Part shown: piece after piece, positions 1 to 9,022 of the stretch
How positions within the stretch are numbered: the stretch's first letter is position 1
Layout: every line of letters starts with the position of its first letter
Origin: Microvirga sp.
GTDB lineage: Bacteria > Pseudomonadota > Alphaproteobacteria > Rhizobiales > Beijerinckiaceae
Assembly (NCBI RefSeq): GCF_014699075.1
Contig: NZ_JACXAB010000014.1
Span: forward strand, 33,058-97,057
Direction of reading: 5' to 3'
Length of the DNA: 64,000 nt
Notes under the pieces: model-generated
Seen by the model: only the letters and a program-made list of their open reading frames with translations
Databases searched by the model: none
What the model was told of the DNA's origin: nothing
Program-made: the position numbers and the translations under genes

Positions 1-52
1 CACGAAGCCCAGAGCAAAACGAGCGCCGAAGAAGGAAGCGGCGGAGAACGAG

Positions 53-2272
53 GTGCGCAGCGCGATTGCCCTGAAAGAGGTGGAGACCGTCAGCGAAGCA
101 CCGCTGCCCAAGGCTCCGCCGGATATCGAGTTCGACGGTGCGGCGCTGCGGAAGTTTCCCCAGCGATTCATCAACCGGGAACTTTCCTGGCTGCAGTTCA
201 ACCGGCGGGTGCTGGAAGAAGCCTCCAACGCCCATCACCCGCTCCTGGAGCAGCTGCGCTTTCTCTCGATCTCGGCCGAGAACCTGGACGAGTTCTTCAT
301 GGTCCGCGTCGCGGGCCTGCGCGGCCAGGTCCGCTCGGATGTGGCGACCATGTCCCAGGATGGGCTCTCGCCGCAGGAGCAGCTTGCGAAAATTTCCGCC
401 GCGGTCTCGCACCTGGCCTCCGACCAGCAGCGGCGCTGGCGCGAGTTGCGCGACATCCTCCTGGAGGAAGGCATCGTTCTGACCGATGGAGCGGGCCTGA
501 CGAAGGCCGAGGCCTCCTGGCTCGAGGATTACTTCCTCAACCACATCTTCCCGGTGCTCACGCCGCTCGCCATCGACCCGGCGCACCCGTTTCCGTTCAT
601 TCCGAATCTCGGCGCCTCCATCGCCCTGAAGCTGGTGCGCCAGAGCGACGGCAAGGTGCTGAACGCCCTGATCCGCCTGCCGTCCCGGGGCGAGCGCTTC
701 ATCCGCCTGCCGGATTTCGCCGAGACCGGGGCCACGCGCTTCATCGCCCTCGAGCAGATGATCGTGCTGTTCACGAGCAGGCTTTTTCCCGGCTACGACG
801 TGCAGGGGCAGGGCGCTTTTCGGGTGATCCGCGACTCCGACATCGAGGTCGAGGAAGAGGCCGAGGATCTGGTGCGCCTGTTCGAGACGGCTCTCAAGCA
901 GCGCCGCCGCGGCAGCGTGATCCGCCTGGAGGTCGAGGCGGCTATGCCCGAGGACCTGCGCCTCTTCGTGGCCGAGGAATCCGAGGTCTCCCACGACGAG
1001 GTCTTCGTGGTCGAGGGCATGATGGGCCTGCGCGACCTGTCGCAGCTCGTGGCGCTGGAGCGACCGGACCTCAAGTTCAAGCCGTACAATCCGCGCTTTC
1101 CCGAGCGCATCCGCGAGCACAGCGGCGATTGTTTTGCTGCGATCCGCGAGAAGGACATCATCGTCCACCATCCTTACGAATCCTTCGACGCCGTGGTGCA
1201 GTTCCTGCGTCAGGCGGCGCGGGACCCGAACGTGGTGGCGATCAAGCAGACGCTCTACCGCACCTCGTCGGACTCGCCCATCGTGGCGGCATTGGCCGAG
1301 GCGGCCGAAGCGGGCAAGTCCGTGACCGCGCTGGTGGAGCTCAAGGCGCGGTTCGACGAGGAGGCCAATATCCGCTGGGCGCGCGACCTGGAGCGCGCGG
1401 GCGCCCAGGTGGTGTTCGGCTTCATCGAGCTCAAGACCCACGCGAAGCTGTCCATGGTCGTGCGCCGCGAAGGCAGCCAGCTCATCACCTATTGCCACGT
1501 GGGCACGGGCAACTACCACCCGATCACGGCGCGCATCTACACGGACCTGTCCTACTTCACCGCCGATCCGGTGATCGGCCGCGACGTGTCGCGGATCTTC
1601 AACTTCGTCACCGGCTATGCGGAGCCGGCGGAGCTGGAGCGCATGGCGGTCTCGCCGCTCACCCTCAAGAAGCGACTTCTCCAGCACATCGACGAGGAGG
1701 TGGCGCACGCCAAGGCGGGGCGGCCCGGGGCGATTTGGGGCAAGTGCAATTCGCTGGTCGACCCCGACATCATCGATGCGCTCTACGATGCGTCTGCCGC
1801 CGGCGTGCAGATCGACCTCATCGTGCGCGGCATCTGCTGCCTCAGGCCCGGCATCAAGGGCCTGTCGGAGAACATCCGGGTCAAGTCCATCGTCGGGCGC
1901 TTCCTGGAGCACACGCGCATCTATGCCTTCGGCAACGGGCACGGGATGCCCAACCCCAAGGCCCATGTGTACATCTCGTCCGCGGATCTCATGTCGCGCA
2001 ACCTCGACCGCCGCGTCGAGGCCCTGATGCCGATCGTCAACACCACGGTGCACCAGCAGGTGCTCGACCAGATCATGCTCGCCAACCTGCTCGACAACGA
2101 GCAGAGCTGGACGGTACTCCCCGACGGAACGAGTCAGCGGGTGGTGCCGGCCAAGGGCGAGGAACCATTCAACGCGCACAAGTATTTCATGACGAACCCG
2201 AGTCTCTCAGGCCGTGGCAAATCCCTCAAGACCTCCAGCCCCAAAGCGCTCGCCAAGCGCGGGCAGCGCTAG
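53..2272 (+). CDS. ppk: polyphosphate kinase 1
   Basis: Makes inorganic polyphosphate from the gamma phosphate of ATP, reversibly. The 739-residue product has the PPK1 N-terminal signature RELSWLQFN near residue 43, a long middle domain, and the C-terminal PLD-like catalytic domains with the KTHAKL motif, whose His463 is the expected phosphohistidine, and the following TGNYHP segment. The GTG at 53 is only the first start inside the window. The frame is open back to base 2 with a Lys/Ala-rich sequence, so the true start may lie upstream. It is followed one base later by ppx, so synthesis and breakdown of polyphosphate are encoded together. Identification is firm; the N-terminus is uncertain. 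Confidence 0.96.
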   Translation: MRSAIALKEVETVSEAPLPKAPPDIEFDGAALRKFPQRFINRELSWLQFNRRVLEEASNAHHPLLEQLRFLSISAENLDEFFMVRVAGLRGQVRSDVATMSQDGLSPQEQLAKISAAVSHLASDQQRRWRELRDILLEEGIVLTDGAGLTKAEASWLEDYFLNHIFPVLTPLAIDPAHPFPFIPNLGASIALKLVRQSDGKVLNALIRLPSRGERFIRLPDFAETGATRFIALEQMIVLFTSRLFPGYDVQGQGAFRVIRDSDIEVEEEAEDLVRLFETALKQRRRGSVIRLEVEAAMPEDLRLFVAEESEVSHDEVFVVEGMMGLRDLSQLVALERPDLKFKPYNPRFPERIREHSGDCFAAIREKDIIVHHPYESFDAVVQFLRQAARDPNVVAIKQTLYRTSSDSPIVAALAEAAEAGKSVTALVELKARFDEEANIRWARDLERAGAQVVFGFIELKTHAKLSMVVRREGSQLITYCHVGTGNYHPITARIYTDLSYFTADPVIGRDVSRIFNFVTGYAEPAELERMAVSPLTLKKRLLQHIDEEVAHAKAGRPGAIWGKCNSLVDPDIIDALYDASAAGVQIDLIVRGICCLRPGIKGLSENIRVKSIVGRFLEHTRIYAFGNGHGMPNPKAHVYISSADLMSRNLDRRVEALMPIVNTTVHQQVLDQIMLANLLDNEQSWTVLPDGTSQRVVPAKGEEPFNAHKYFMTNPSLSGRGKSLKTSSPKALAKRGQR

Positions 2273-2273
2273 C

Positions 2274-3794
2274 ATGCCGGCGCTCAGCCATGAGGCTCCG
2301 GGGCGGCTCAAGCTCGGCCGCCCGGTGGCGATCATCGACATCGGGTCGAACTCCGTGCGCCTCGTGGCCTATGAGGGCCTGTCGCGGGCCGTCACGCCGA
2401 TCTACAACGAGAAGGTTCTCTGCGGCCTCGGCCGTCATGTGGCCACCACAGGCCGCCTCGACGAGGAAGCCGTGGACCGTGCCCTGCGGGCGCTCGCGCG
2501 GTTCCGGGTTCTCTGCGACACGATGAACGTGTCCGACATCTTCGTGCTGGCCACCGCGGCCGCGCGCGACGCTTCCAACGGTCCTGCCTTCCTGGAGGCT
2601 GCGGCGAAAGCCTGCGGACAGCCGATCAGCCTGTTGTCCGGCGCCGAGGAGGCGCGGGCCTCGGCGCTCGGCGTCATCGCCGGCTTCCATGATCCGGACG
2701 GCATCGTCGGCGACATGGGCGGCGGCAGCCTGGAGCTGGTGGACGTGCGCGGCTCGCAGGTGGGGCAGGGCATCACCATGCCGCTCGGCGGCCTCGCCCT
2801 GCTGGACGTCAGCGGCGGCTCGTTGAAGAAGGCCCAGAAGATCGTGCGCGAAGCTCTTGAACGCGCACCCGAATATCTCGAAAACCTGCATGGCCGCACC
2901 TTCTATGCAGTGGGCGGCACATGGCGCGCCCTCGCCAAGCTGCATCAGGCGGCGCACGATTACCCGCTCCACGTGATGCACGGCTACATCCTCGATCCCG
3001 AGGATGGTCTCGACTTCCTGCATCTCGTGGAGGAGGCCGATTCCAAGACCCTCAAGGACATCGAGAGCATCTCGGAGGCACGCCGCCCGCTGCTCGCCTA
3101 CGGGGCCATGGTGCTGGAAGAAATCATCCGTCTCGGCGAGCCGAAGGAGGTGGCGATTTCCGCCTTCGGCGTCCGCGAGGGCGTGCTGTTCGACAAGCTC
3201 GACGCGCAGACGCGCGAGCGCGATCCGCTCATCGCGGCCGCCAGCGACCTCAACCTCCTGCGCTCCCGCTCGCCGCGCCATGGCGAGGAGCTGTGCGCGT
3301 GGACGGAAGCCTTCATCCGCAGCCTCGGCCTGCCGGAGACGGATGACGACATCCGCCTGCGCCGTGCGGCCTGCCTGCTCGCCGATATCGGCTGGCGCGC
3401 CCATCCCGATTACCGGGGCGAGCAGAGCCTCAACCTCATCGCCTATGGGGCCTTCGCCGGGCTCGACCATCCGGGCCGCGCCTATCTGGCATTGTCGATC
3501 TTCTTCCGGCACGAGGGGCTCTCGCCGGACAAGGTGGGGTCCCGCATCAAGACGCTCGCCGGCCCGCGCCTCATGGAACGCGCCCGCCTGCTCGCGGCGC
3601 TGATGCGCGTGGCGTATCCGGTCTCGGTTGCCATGGAGGGCGTTCTGCCCCAGGTGCCCCTGCTCGCCCGGGGCAGCCAGATTGTGCTGCAGCTGCCGGC
3701 CCATCTGGAGCCCCTCGCCAATGAACGCCTGAGGGGCCGCCTGCGGGGCCTGGGCAAGCTCCTGAACATGGAAACACTGATCGAGATCGTGTGA
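2274..3794 (+). CDS. ppx: exopolyphosphatase (Ppx/GppA family)
   Basis: Releases phosphate from polyphosphate ends, or hydrolyses pppGpp in the GppA branch. The 506-residue protein opens with the ASKHA phosphate-binding motif DIGSNSVRL and carries the second glycine-rich loop GDMGGGSLELV near residue 150. The C-terminal half fits the HD-like helical domain of alphaproteobacterial Ppx. I chose the ATG at 2274, one base after the ppk stop. An in-frame ATG at 2214 would place 20 extra residues inside ppk. Ppx versus GppA specificity cannot be read from the sequence, but linkage to ppk favours Ppx. Confidence 0.93.
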   Translation: MPALSHEAPGRLKLGRPVAIIDIGSNSVRLVAYEGLSRAVTPIYNEKVLCGLGRHVATTGRLDEEAVDRALRALARFRVLCDTMNVSDIFVLATAAARDASNGPAFLEAAAKACGQPISLLSGAEEARASALGVIAGFHDPDGIVGDMGGGSLELVDVRGSQVGQGITMPLGGLALLDVSGGSLKKAQKIVREALERAPEYLENLHGRTFYAVGGTWRALAKLHQAAHDYPLHVMHGYILDPEDGLDFLHLVEEADSKTLKDIESISEARRPLLAYGAMVLEEIIRLGEPKEVAISAFGVREGVLFDKLDAQTRERDPLIAAASDLNLLRSRSPRHGEELCAWTEAFIRSLGLPETDDDIRLRRAACLLADIGWRAHPDYRGEQSLNLIAYGAFAGLDHPGRAYLALSIFFRHEGLSPDKVGSRIKTLAGPRLMERARLLAALMRVAYPVSVAMEGVLPQVPLLARGSQIVLQLPAHLEPLANERLRGRLRGLGKLLNMETLIEIV

Positions 3795-3798
3795 CGCG

Positions 3799-4338
3799 GT
3801 GGCCGAGATCAAGACCAAGGCCTCGCGCATCGTCTACGAGAACCGCTGGATGCGCGTCCGCGAGGACACCATCGAGCGGCAGGATGGCTCGCCCGGCATC
3901 TATGGGGTCGTCGAGAAGACGGATTTCGCCGTCATCGTGCCTCTCGACCACGGCCTGATCCATCTGGTGGAGCAGTATCGCTACCCGGTGCAGGGCCGCT
4001 ACTGGGAGCTGCCGCAGGGCTCATGGGAAGATGCGCCCGGCACCGATCCGCTGGAACTCGCCCGCGCCGAACTGCGGGAGGAGACGGGGCTGACTGCGGA
4101 AAGCATGATCCATGTGGGCCATCTGTTCGAGTGCTACGGCTACTCGACCCAAGGCTACCACATCTATCTCGCGCAGGGGCTTCATCTTGGTGAAGCGCAG
4201 CGCGAGCCAACCGAGCAGGACATGGTGAGCCGCGCGTTCTCGGTTGAGGAAGTGTTGGCGATGATTACCGAAGGGGTGATCAAGGATGCGACGACGGTCG
4301 CGGCGCTGGGAATGCTGTGGCTGAAGGGGGTTCTCTGA
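3799..4338 (+). CDS. Nudix hydrolase, ADP-ribose pyrophosphatase-like
   Basis: Probably hydrolyses a nucleoside diphosphate linked to another moiety, such as ADP-ribose. The 179-residue protein has a Nudix box near residues 72-98 with the core AELREETGL. The usual first Arg is Ala, and the Gly-to-Glu spacing is longer than in the strict consensus, as in many NudF-like proteins. WELPQGSWE precedes the box. A GTG start lies four bases after the ppx stop, so it is likely co-transcribed with ppk-ppx. Exact substrate unknown. Confidence 0.85.
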   Translation: MAEIKTKASRIVYENRWMRVREDTIERQDGSPGIYGVVEKTDFAVIVPLDHGLIHLVEQYRYPVQGRYWELPQGSWEDAPGTDPLELARAELREETGLTAESMIHVGHLFECYGYSTQGYHIYLAQGLHLGEAQREPTEQDMVSRAFSVEEVLAMITEGVIKDATTVAALGMLWLKGVL

Positions 4339-4359
4339 ACGATTTTCAGCTCCCTTGCC

Positions 4360-4394
4360 GTCATGCCCGGACTTGTTCCGGGCATCCACGTTTC
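4360..4394. repeat. REP-type palindrome (GTCATGCCCGG class)
   Basis: A palindrome, ATGCCCGGA-cttgt-TCCGGGCAT, followed by CCACGTTTC. The same 35-bp pattern recurs at 19773-19807 (ATGGCCGGG-cttgt-CCCGGCCAT), and a similar inverted copy lies at 19956-19990. The stem bases change in a compensated way while the loop and tail are kept. That is typical of rhizobial intergenic palindromic repeats. Confidence 0.8.
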
Positions 4395-4413
4395 CAGCCT
4401 CACATCCTCCCCC

Positions 4414-4538
4414 GTCATTCCGGGGCCGCGTAGCGGAACCCGGAAGCCATAACCGTTGACGATGCAGAAAGAGGCCAACGGCTGCTCGTCTCTTCCTGAG
4501 ACGTCGTGGTTATGGATCCCCGCCTGCGCGGGGATGAC
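4414..4538. repeat. composite palindromic repeat, copy A
   Basis: A 125-bp element bounded by GTCATTCCGGGG and CCCGCCTGCGCGGGGATGAC. Nested inside are the inverted repeats CCATAACC and GGTTATGG enclosing a conserved core. Copies B (22436-22575) and C (44735-44859) share the core and the boundary logic. It sits between a Nudix gene and a lipoprotein gene, and no coding gene is visible in 4339-4799. Confidence 0.85.
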
Positions 4539-4799
4539 AGCGTGGTGGGGCGGCACCACCGAGCGAACGGCGAGACGGGTGCGAGAGGATCGGATGCCCA
4601 GCTCCGCGTCCGGACGCTGCAATCCTTCTCGGTTTACCGGCCCGCGCCCAAGCAGCAGCCCGAACTGCGCTTGCCTGAGCGCCAGCACCTTCTCGCCCCG
4701 GATCTCCCCACCAAGGCATGTCAGCTTGGTACGATATATTGAAATTTAGATCCGCTCGCTTAGTTGCTCGATAACCTTACCTAAGGAGATGAGGGAACA

Positions 4800-5231
4800 A
4801 TGCGCTTAGTGTTCTGCGCTGCGGCTGCCACTGCAGCCTTAGCTTTAGCCTCATGCCAATCCGTTCCTGCCGGCGGCGCATATCGAAGTGTCGTCGCTAT
4901 GGAGTATGCGTCACAGCCGACGAAGACTGAGATCGCAAACCGGATTGCAATGGCGGTCTCCGCCTGCTGGATCGACAAGGATCCTGCATTCACCGGTTTG
5001 AGATCCGCACCTTTGACGGCATACCCGGATGCTCGTGAAAAGGCACTTCAGTTGGCACTGAAAGACCCGAAGAACGCTGAGCGGTATGCCAACATCAATA
5101 TCCTGCCCGCTTCCCGCGAGAATGATACCGGCCACATCGTCCAGGTTGTTCAGCAAGGCGAGGGGGTGGCGGTCGTGTCCGTGCTCCAGCGCTCGATCGG
5201 CGCCATCCAGCGAGGTCAGTCACCCTGCTAA
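4800..5231 (+). CDS. small putative lipoprotein
   Basis: A 143-residue protein with a short lipoprotein signal peptide and lipobox LASC, with the acylated Cys at residue 19. The start is supported by AAGGAGATGAGG just upstream of ATG. The mature part contains a lone Cys in SACWIDKDP and no recognisable enzyme motif. Base composition before the gene is lower in GC than its neighbours. I do not recognise the family. An outer- or inner-membrane anchored envelope protein is inferred only from the signal. It is convergent with rnd. Confidence 0.7.
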   Translation: MRLVFCAAAATAALALASCQSVPAGGAYRSVVAMEYASQPTKTEIANRIAMAVSACWIDKDPAFTGLRSAPLTAYPDAREKALQLALKDPKNAERYANINILPASRENDTGHIVQVVQQGEGVAVVSVLQRSIGAIQRGQSPC

Positions 5232-5272
5232 TCGGGCGCAGGCTGATGTGTTCAAATCTCTGTTGAGCGGCT

Positions 5273-6430
5273 TCAGCCTGCGATCTCCCGCAGCTTTACC
5301 CGCCCGCGTTCCAGCACCATCCCGAGCTGCCCGTTCTTGAGCGCCAGCGCCTTGTCGCCGAAGAGCTTTCGGCGCCAGCCGTGGAGGGAGGGGACGTCTG
5401 CGTCGTCGCTTTCCGCGATGGCCTCCAGCTCCTCGACGGTGGCGATGATCTTCGGTGCGACGCCCTCCTGCTCGGCCACGGCCTTGAGCAGGACCTTCAG
5501 CAGGTCCACCACGGAGCCGGTGCTGTTGCGGCCGCGGCTGCGCTCCGGCATGGGGATCGTGGCCGGATCGCGGGCGAGCGCGCGCTCCACCGCCTCCAGG
5601 ATTTCGCCGCCCGTGCGGGAGCGCTCAAACCCGTTGGGAATGGTCCGCAGGCGCCCGAGGGCCTCCACGCTGCGCGGCGCCGAGGTGGCGATGTCGATCA
5701 CCGCGTCGTCCTTGAGGATGCGCCCGCGCGGCACGTCGCGCGCCTGAGCCTCGCGCTCGCGCCAGGCGGCGATCTCCATCAGGATGGCGATCTCCTTCTG
5801 CTTTCGCAGGCGGCCGGCGAGGCGGCGCCAGGCATTGTCCGGATCCGCCTGATAGGTCTCGGGCGACGTGAGGATCGACATCTCCTCGCCGAGCCACTCG
5901 AGGCGGCCGTTCGCCTGCAGCTGGCTCACCAGCGCCTCATAGACCTTCACCAGATGGGTGACGTCGGACAGGGCATAGGTGAGCTGGGCGTCGCTCAAGG
6001 GGCGGCGCGACCAGTCGGTGAAGCGGGAGGACTTGTCGATCTTCGCCTTGGCGAGATCGTTGCTCAGCTGCTCGTAGGACACCGAGTCCCCGTAGCCGCA
6101 CACCATGGCGGCCACCTGGGTGTCGAACAGGGGCTCGGGCACGATGCCGCCGAGATTCCAGATGATCTCCAGGTCCTGCCGGGCCGAGTGGAAGACCTTG
6201 ACGACGTTCCTGTTGGCCATGAGGGCCATGAACGGGTCCAGGCTCATGCCCTCGGCGAGCGGGTCGATCAGGACCGCGTCAGCGGGATCGGGGCCCGCCA
6301 TCTGGATCAGGCAGAGCTTGGGGTAATAGGTGGTCTCGCGCAGGAATTCCGTGTCGACGGTGACGAACGGATGCTGGCTGAGGCGGCTGCAGGCGGAGGC
6401 CAGGGCGTCTGTGGAGGTGATCAGGTCCAT
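5273..6430 (-). CDS. rnd: ribonuclease D
   Basis: A 3'-5' exoribonuclease for tRNA and small RNA maturation. The three exonuclease motifs of the DEDDy family are visible: [12 protein letters not shown] near the N-terminus, [12 protein letters not shown], and [16 protein letters not shown]. An HRDC-like helical region follows from about residue 205. I chose the ATG at 6430 ([10 protein letters not shown]), giving 385 residues, the usual length. In-frame ATGs at 6448 and 6478 would add 6 or 16 unlikely residues. In related genomes rnd usually lies close to aspS; here about 11.5 kb separates them. Confidence 0.94.
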   Translation of the reverse strand: MDLITSTDALASACSRLSQHPFVTVDTEFLRETTYYPKLCLIQMAGPDPADAVLIDPLAEGMSLDPFMALMANRNVVKVFHSARQDLEIIWNLGGIVPEPLFDTQVAAMVCGYGDSVSYEQLSNDLAKAKIDKSSRFTDWSRRPLSDAQLTYALSDVTHLVKVYEALVSQLQANGRLEWLGEEMSILTSPETYQADPDNAWRRLAGRLRKQKEIAILMEIAAWREREAQARDVPRGRILKDDAVIDIATSAPRSVEALGRLRTIPNGFERSRTGGEILEAVERALARDPATIPMPERSRGRNSTGSVVDLLKVLLKAVAEQEGVAPKIIATVEELEAIAESDDADVPSLHGWRRKLFGDKALALKNGQLGMVLERGRVKLREIAG

Positions 6431-6518
6431 GGAGCGTTCATAACCCATCTGCAAAGCGCCCGCGAGTCCGCCATCCACAGAGCTGACCCTTGGTTAAGAC
6501 TTGGTAAAACCTCGCCAA

Positions 6519-6555
6519 TTGACATGCATGCCCACTTTATTGTTATGTTGTATCA
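6519..6555 (+). promoter_or_regulatory. putative promoter and shared box before GG peptide 1
   Basis: TTGACA at 6519-6524 is a perfect -35 hexamer, with TTATGT 18 bases on as a possible -10. Overlapping the -10 is TGTTATGTTGTATCA (6541-6555). Close matches precede the exporter operon (10300-10314) and peptide 2 (10359-10373). Confidence 0.55.
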
Positions 6556-6612
6556 CCGGCGCAACGGCCAGGATTGGTGCTCAAAAGCCACCTGAAACTG
6601 GGGGAGGTCTTC

Positions 6613-6735
6613 ATGAAGAAGACACAGACCAAGGCTGACAAGAAGAATAACAAGGTGATCGTCGAGCTGAGCGAGAAGGAACTCGCTTCGGCTGCAGGCG
6701 GCCGCCGCATTATTGTCTATTCAACCACCTCCTGA
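6613..6735 (+). CDS. double-glycine leader peptide 1 (bacteriocin/RiPP-like precursor)
   Basis: A 40-residue peptide starting MKKTQTKADKK. The leader ends VELSEKELASAAGG, a classic double-glycine processing site (LSxxEL...GG), leaving a very short 10-residue product, RRIIVYSTTS. The start is supported by GGAGGT five bases before ATG. An upstream TTGACA promoter and a downstream terminator make it a complete transcription unit. It lies convergent to a C39-peptidase ABC exporter that would be expected to cut after the GG and export the core. It could be a microcin-like toxin, a signalling peptide or a modified peptide; the sequence does not decide. No modification enzyme is adjacent. Confidence 0.72.
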   Translation: MKKTQTKADKKNNKVIVELSEKELASAAGGRRIIVYSTTS

Positions 6736-6814
6736 TCAATCCGATCGGTGCAAGGGAGTGCGCAGGCTTCGGCCGAAACCTCCTCCTGAGCTGAACCGGT
6801 TTGTCAGGCGCAAG

Positions 6815-6844
6815 GGCGCGGCTTGTCGAAAGCCGCGCCTTTTT
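6815..6844 (+). terminator. rho-independent terminator after GG peptide 1
   Basis: A 10-bp GC-rich stem, GGCGCGGCTT / AAGCCGCGCC, with loop GTCGA and a T5 run. It can end the peptide 1 transcript just before the convergent exporter operon. Confidence 0.85.
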
Positions 6845-6859
6845 CGTTGCCCGCGCGGC

Positions 6860-9022
6860 TCAGGCCCGCGTGCCCAGATTGTGCCGGGCCGCTTCCGTGA
6901 AGGCCAGCGTATCGCCGTCTATGGGCGGGGAGACCCGGCCCTCGCGCAGCACCACGATCCGGTCCGCCGCGCGGATCGTCTCCGGCCGGTGGGCGATGAC
7001 GATGCGGGTGATCTTCAACTCCGCGAGCGCCCGGTTCACCTCCCGCTCCTTGTCGAGGTCGAGGCTCGACGTGCCCTCGTCCATGAACAGGATGCGCGGG
7101 CGGCGGTAGAGCGCGCGGGCCAGCAACACCCGCTGCCGCTGCCCGCCCGACAGGGTGGTGCCCATGTCGCCGATGAGCGTGTTGTAGTTCATGGGCATGG
7201 CCATGATCTCGGCGTCGATGCCGGCCACGTCCGCGCAGGCGCGCATCCAGTCGAGATCGAGCGAGGCGTCGAAGAAGCAGATGTTCTCGGCAATGCTCCC
7301 TGAGAGCAGCTGGTCGTCCTGCATCACCACGCCCACCTGCGAGCGGAAGGCCTGGGTGCCCACATGCGTGATGGGCGTGCCGTCGATCAGCACCGTGCCC
7401 TCCAGCGGCTTGAACAGGCCGAGCATGATCTTGAGCAGCGTTGTCTTGCCGCCGCCGGACGGACCCGTGACGGCCACGAACTCGCCGGCCTCGACCTTCA
7501 GGTCCACGCCGGACAGAACCTCCGGCTCGGTGTCGGCATAGCGGAAGCTCACCCCTTTCAGCTCCACCGCGCCTTTCACCTCGCGGGCGATCAGGCTCTC
7601 CCCGTGCCGGTCCTGTTCCCGTTCGGCCAGTGCGATGTCGGAGAGGCGGTCCAGGTGCAGGTCGAGCATCCGGTACTGGATGCCGGTCTCGATGAGGTTG
7701 GTGGCCTTGGAGAGGAACTGCTCCTTGTAGGCCATGAAGGCATAGAGCATGCCGATGGTAAGCTCGTTGCCCATGATGGCCCTGGCGCCGAGATAGACCA
7801 CGAGCACGTTCTCGAGGCCGTAGATCAGGTCGTTTGCCGTCTTGAACCCGATGGTGAAGCGGCCGTGCCGGATGCCCCGGCTGATCTCGTCCGCATAGCG
7901 GTTCTGCCACAGGGCTGCCCGGTCGGCCTCACGCCCGAAGATCTTGATGCTTTGGATCGCGCGGGCCGTCTCGATGAAGGTGGTCTGCTCCTTGGCGGAG
8001 GCCTCGATCATCTCTTCCTGGCGCTGGCGCAAGGCGCGGTAGAGGGCAAAGCGCAGAAGCCCGTAGAGGACCAGCGCCGCGAGCACGATGCCCGACAGCT
8101 TGGGGCTGTAGATCAGGATCATCACCAGGGTCAGCGTCGCCATCACCCCGTCGACGAGCGCCGCCACCAGGCCTTCGGACACGAGGCGCTGGATCGGCTC
8201 GGCCGAGCGGAAGCGCGAGACGAGATCGCCGGTATGCCGCTTCTCGAACCAGGCGAGCGGCAGGCGCACGAGATGGTGGAAGAGGTTCGCGCCCATCTGG
8301 AAATTCAGAGCGCCGCTCAAGAACAGCAGCACATGGGAGCGCAGCCAGTCGGCTCCGATATGGATGAGCGTGAGCAGCCCGAAGCCGAGAGCGAGTGCGG
8401 TCAGAAGTCCTCCGTCGCCCTTCAGCACCGCCTCGTCGACGGCGAGCTGCATGTAGAAGGGAGTGGCGAGCACCACCAGCTGCAGAACCGCCGACAGAAG
8501 CAGCGCCTGACCCAGCGCCCGCTTGATCCCCGGCATGCGCCCCCAGAGGGCCGTGAGGCTCAGGCGCGAGGTTTCCTTCCTGCGCTCGAAGGTGCCGGTG
8601 GGAGTAAGCTCCAGGGCGATGCCGGTGAAATGGCGCCCGGCCTCCTCCAGGGTGAGGGTGCGCACGCCCACGGCAGGATCGTGGATCGTGATCCTGCGGG
8701 CGCCGACCTCTTTCAGCTCCACGAAATGGTTCATGTCCCAGTGCAGGATGCAGGGCAGCTTGATCTCGCCCAGCTGCTCGGGCTCGAGCCGCAGGCCCCG
8801 TCCGGTTATGCCGAGGCGCTGGGCCATGACCAGCACGTCCTTGAGGGTCACGCCCTTGAGCGAGATGGAGAACAGGCGGCGCAGGGCCACCAGATCCACC
8901 TCGCGGCCGTGATAGGTCGCCACCATGGCAAGGCAGGCAAGGCCGCATTCGGCGGCTTCCGACTGCATGATGGCCGGCAGGCGCGGCCCGCCGAAAAAGT
9001 CGAGGTGGCTCGAGAGCTTCAC
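6860..9022 (-). CDS. C39 peptidase-containing ABC exporter (colicin V/CvaB type)
   Basis: A 720-residue inner-membrane exporter that cleaves double-glycine leaders and pumps out the peptide. The N-terminal C39 domain is intact: Gln20, catalytic Cys26 in ECGLACLAM, His99 in NHFVEL and Asp115 in IHDPAVG. A six-helix transmembrane domain follows (about 150-430), then an ATPase with Walker A GPSGGGKTTLL, signature LSGGQRQRV and Walker B ILFMDEGTSSLD. The GTG start at 9022 overlaps the TGA of the hlyD-like gene (ATGTGA), so the two are translationally coupled. Likely cargoes are the peptides encoded at 6613 and 10424. No TolC-like outer-membrane gene is present locally. Confidence 0.92.
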   Translation of the reverse strand: MKLSSHLDFFGGPRLPAIMQSEAAECGLACLAMVATYHGREVDLVALRRLFSISLKGVTLKDVLVMAQRLGITGRGLRLEPEQLGEIKLPCILHWDMNHFVELKEVGARRITIHDPAVGVRTLTLEEAGRHFTGIALELTPTGTFERRKETSRLSLTALWGRMPGIKRALGQALLLSAVLQLVVLATPFYMQLAVDEAVLKGDGGLLTALALGFGLLTLIHIGADWLRSHVLLFLSGALNFQMGANLFHHLVRLPLAWFEKRHTGDLVSRFRSAEPIQRLVSEGLVAALVDGVMATLTLVMILIYSPKLSGIVLAALVLYGLLRFALYRALRQRQEEMIEASAKEQTTFIETARAIQSIKIFGREADRAALWQNRYADEISRGIRHGRFTIGFKTANDLIYGLENVLVVYLGARAIMGNELTIGMLYAFMAYKEQFLSKATNLIETGIQYRMLDLHLDRLSDIALAEREQDRHGESLIAREVKGAVELKGVSFRYADTEPEVLSGVDLKVEAGEFVAVTGPSGGGKTTLLKIMLGLFKPLEGTVLIDGTPITHVGTQAFRSQVGVVMQDDQLLSGSIAENICFFDASLDLDWMRACADVAGIDAEIMAMPMNYNTLIGDMGTTLSGGQRQRVLLARALYRRPRILFMDEGTSSLDLDKEREVNRALAELKITRIVIAHRPETIRAADRIVVLREGRVSPPIDGDTLAFTEAARHNLGTRA

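Noticed and set aside
2226..3830. A 534-codon minus-strand frame opposite ppx
   Set aside because: Antisense to a clear exopolyphosphatase; composition rich in Ala/Arg/Glu/His as expected for a shadow.
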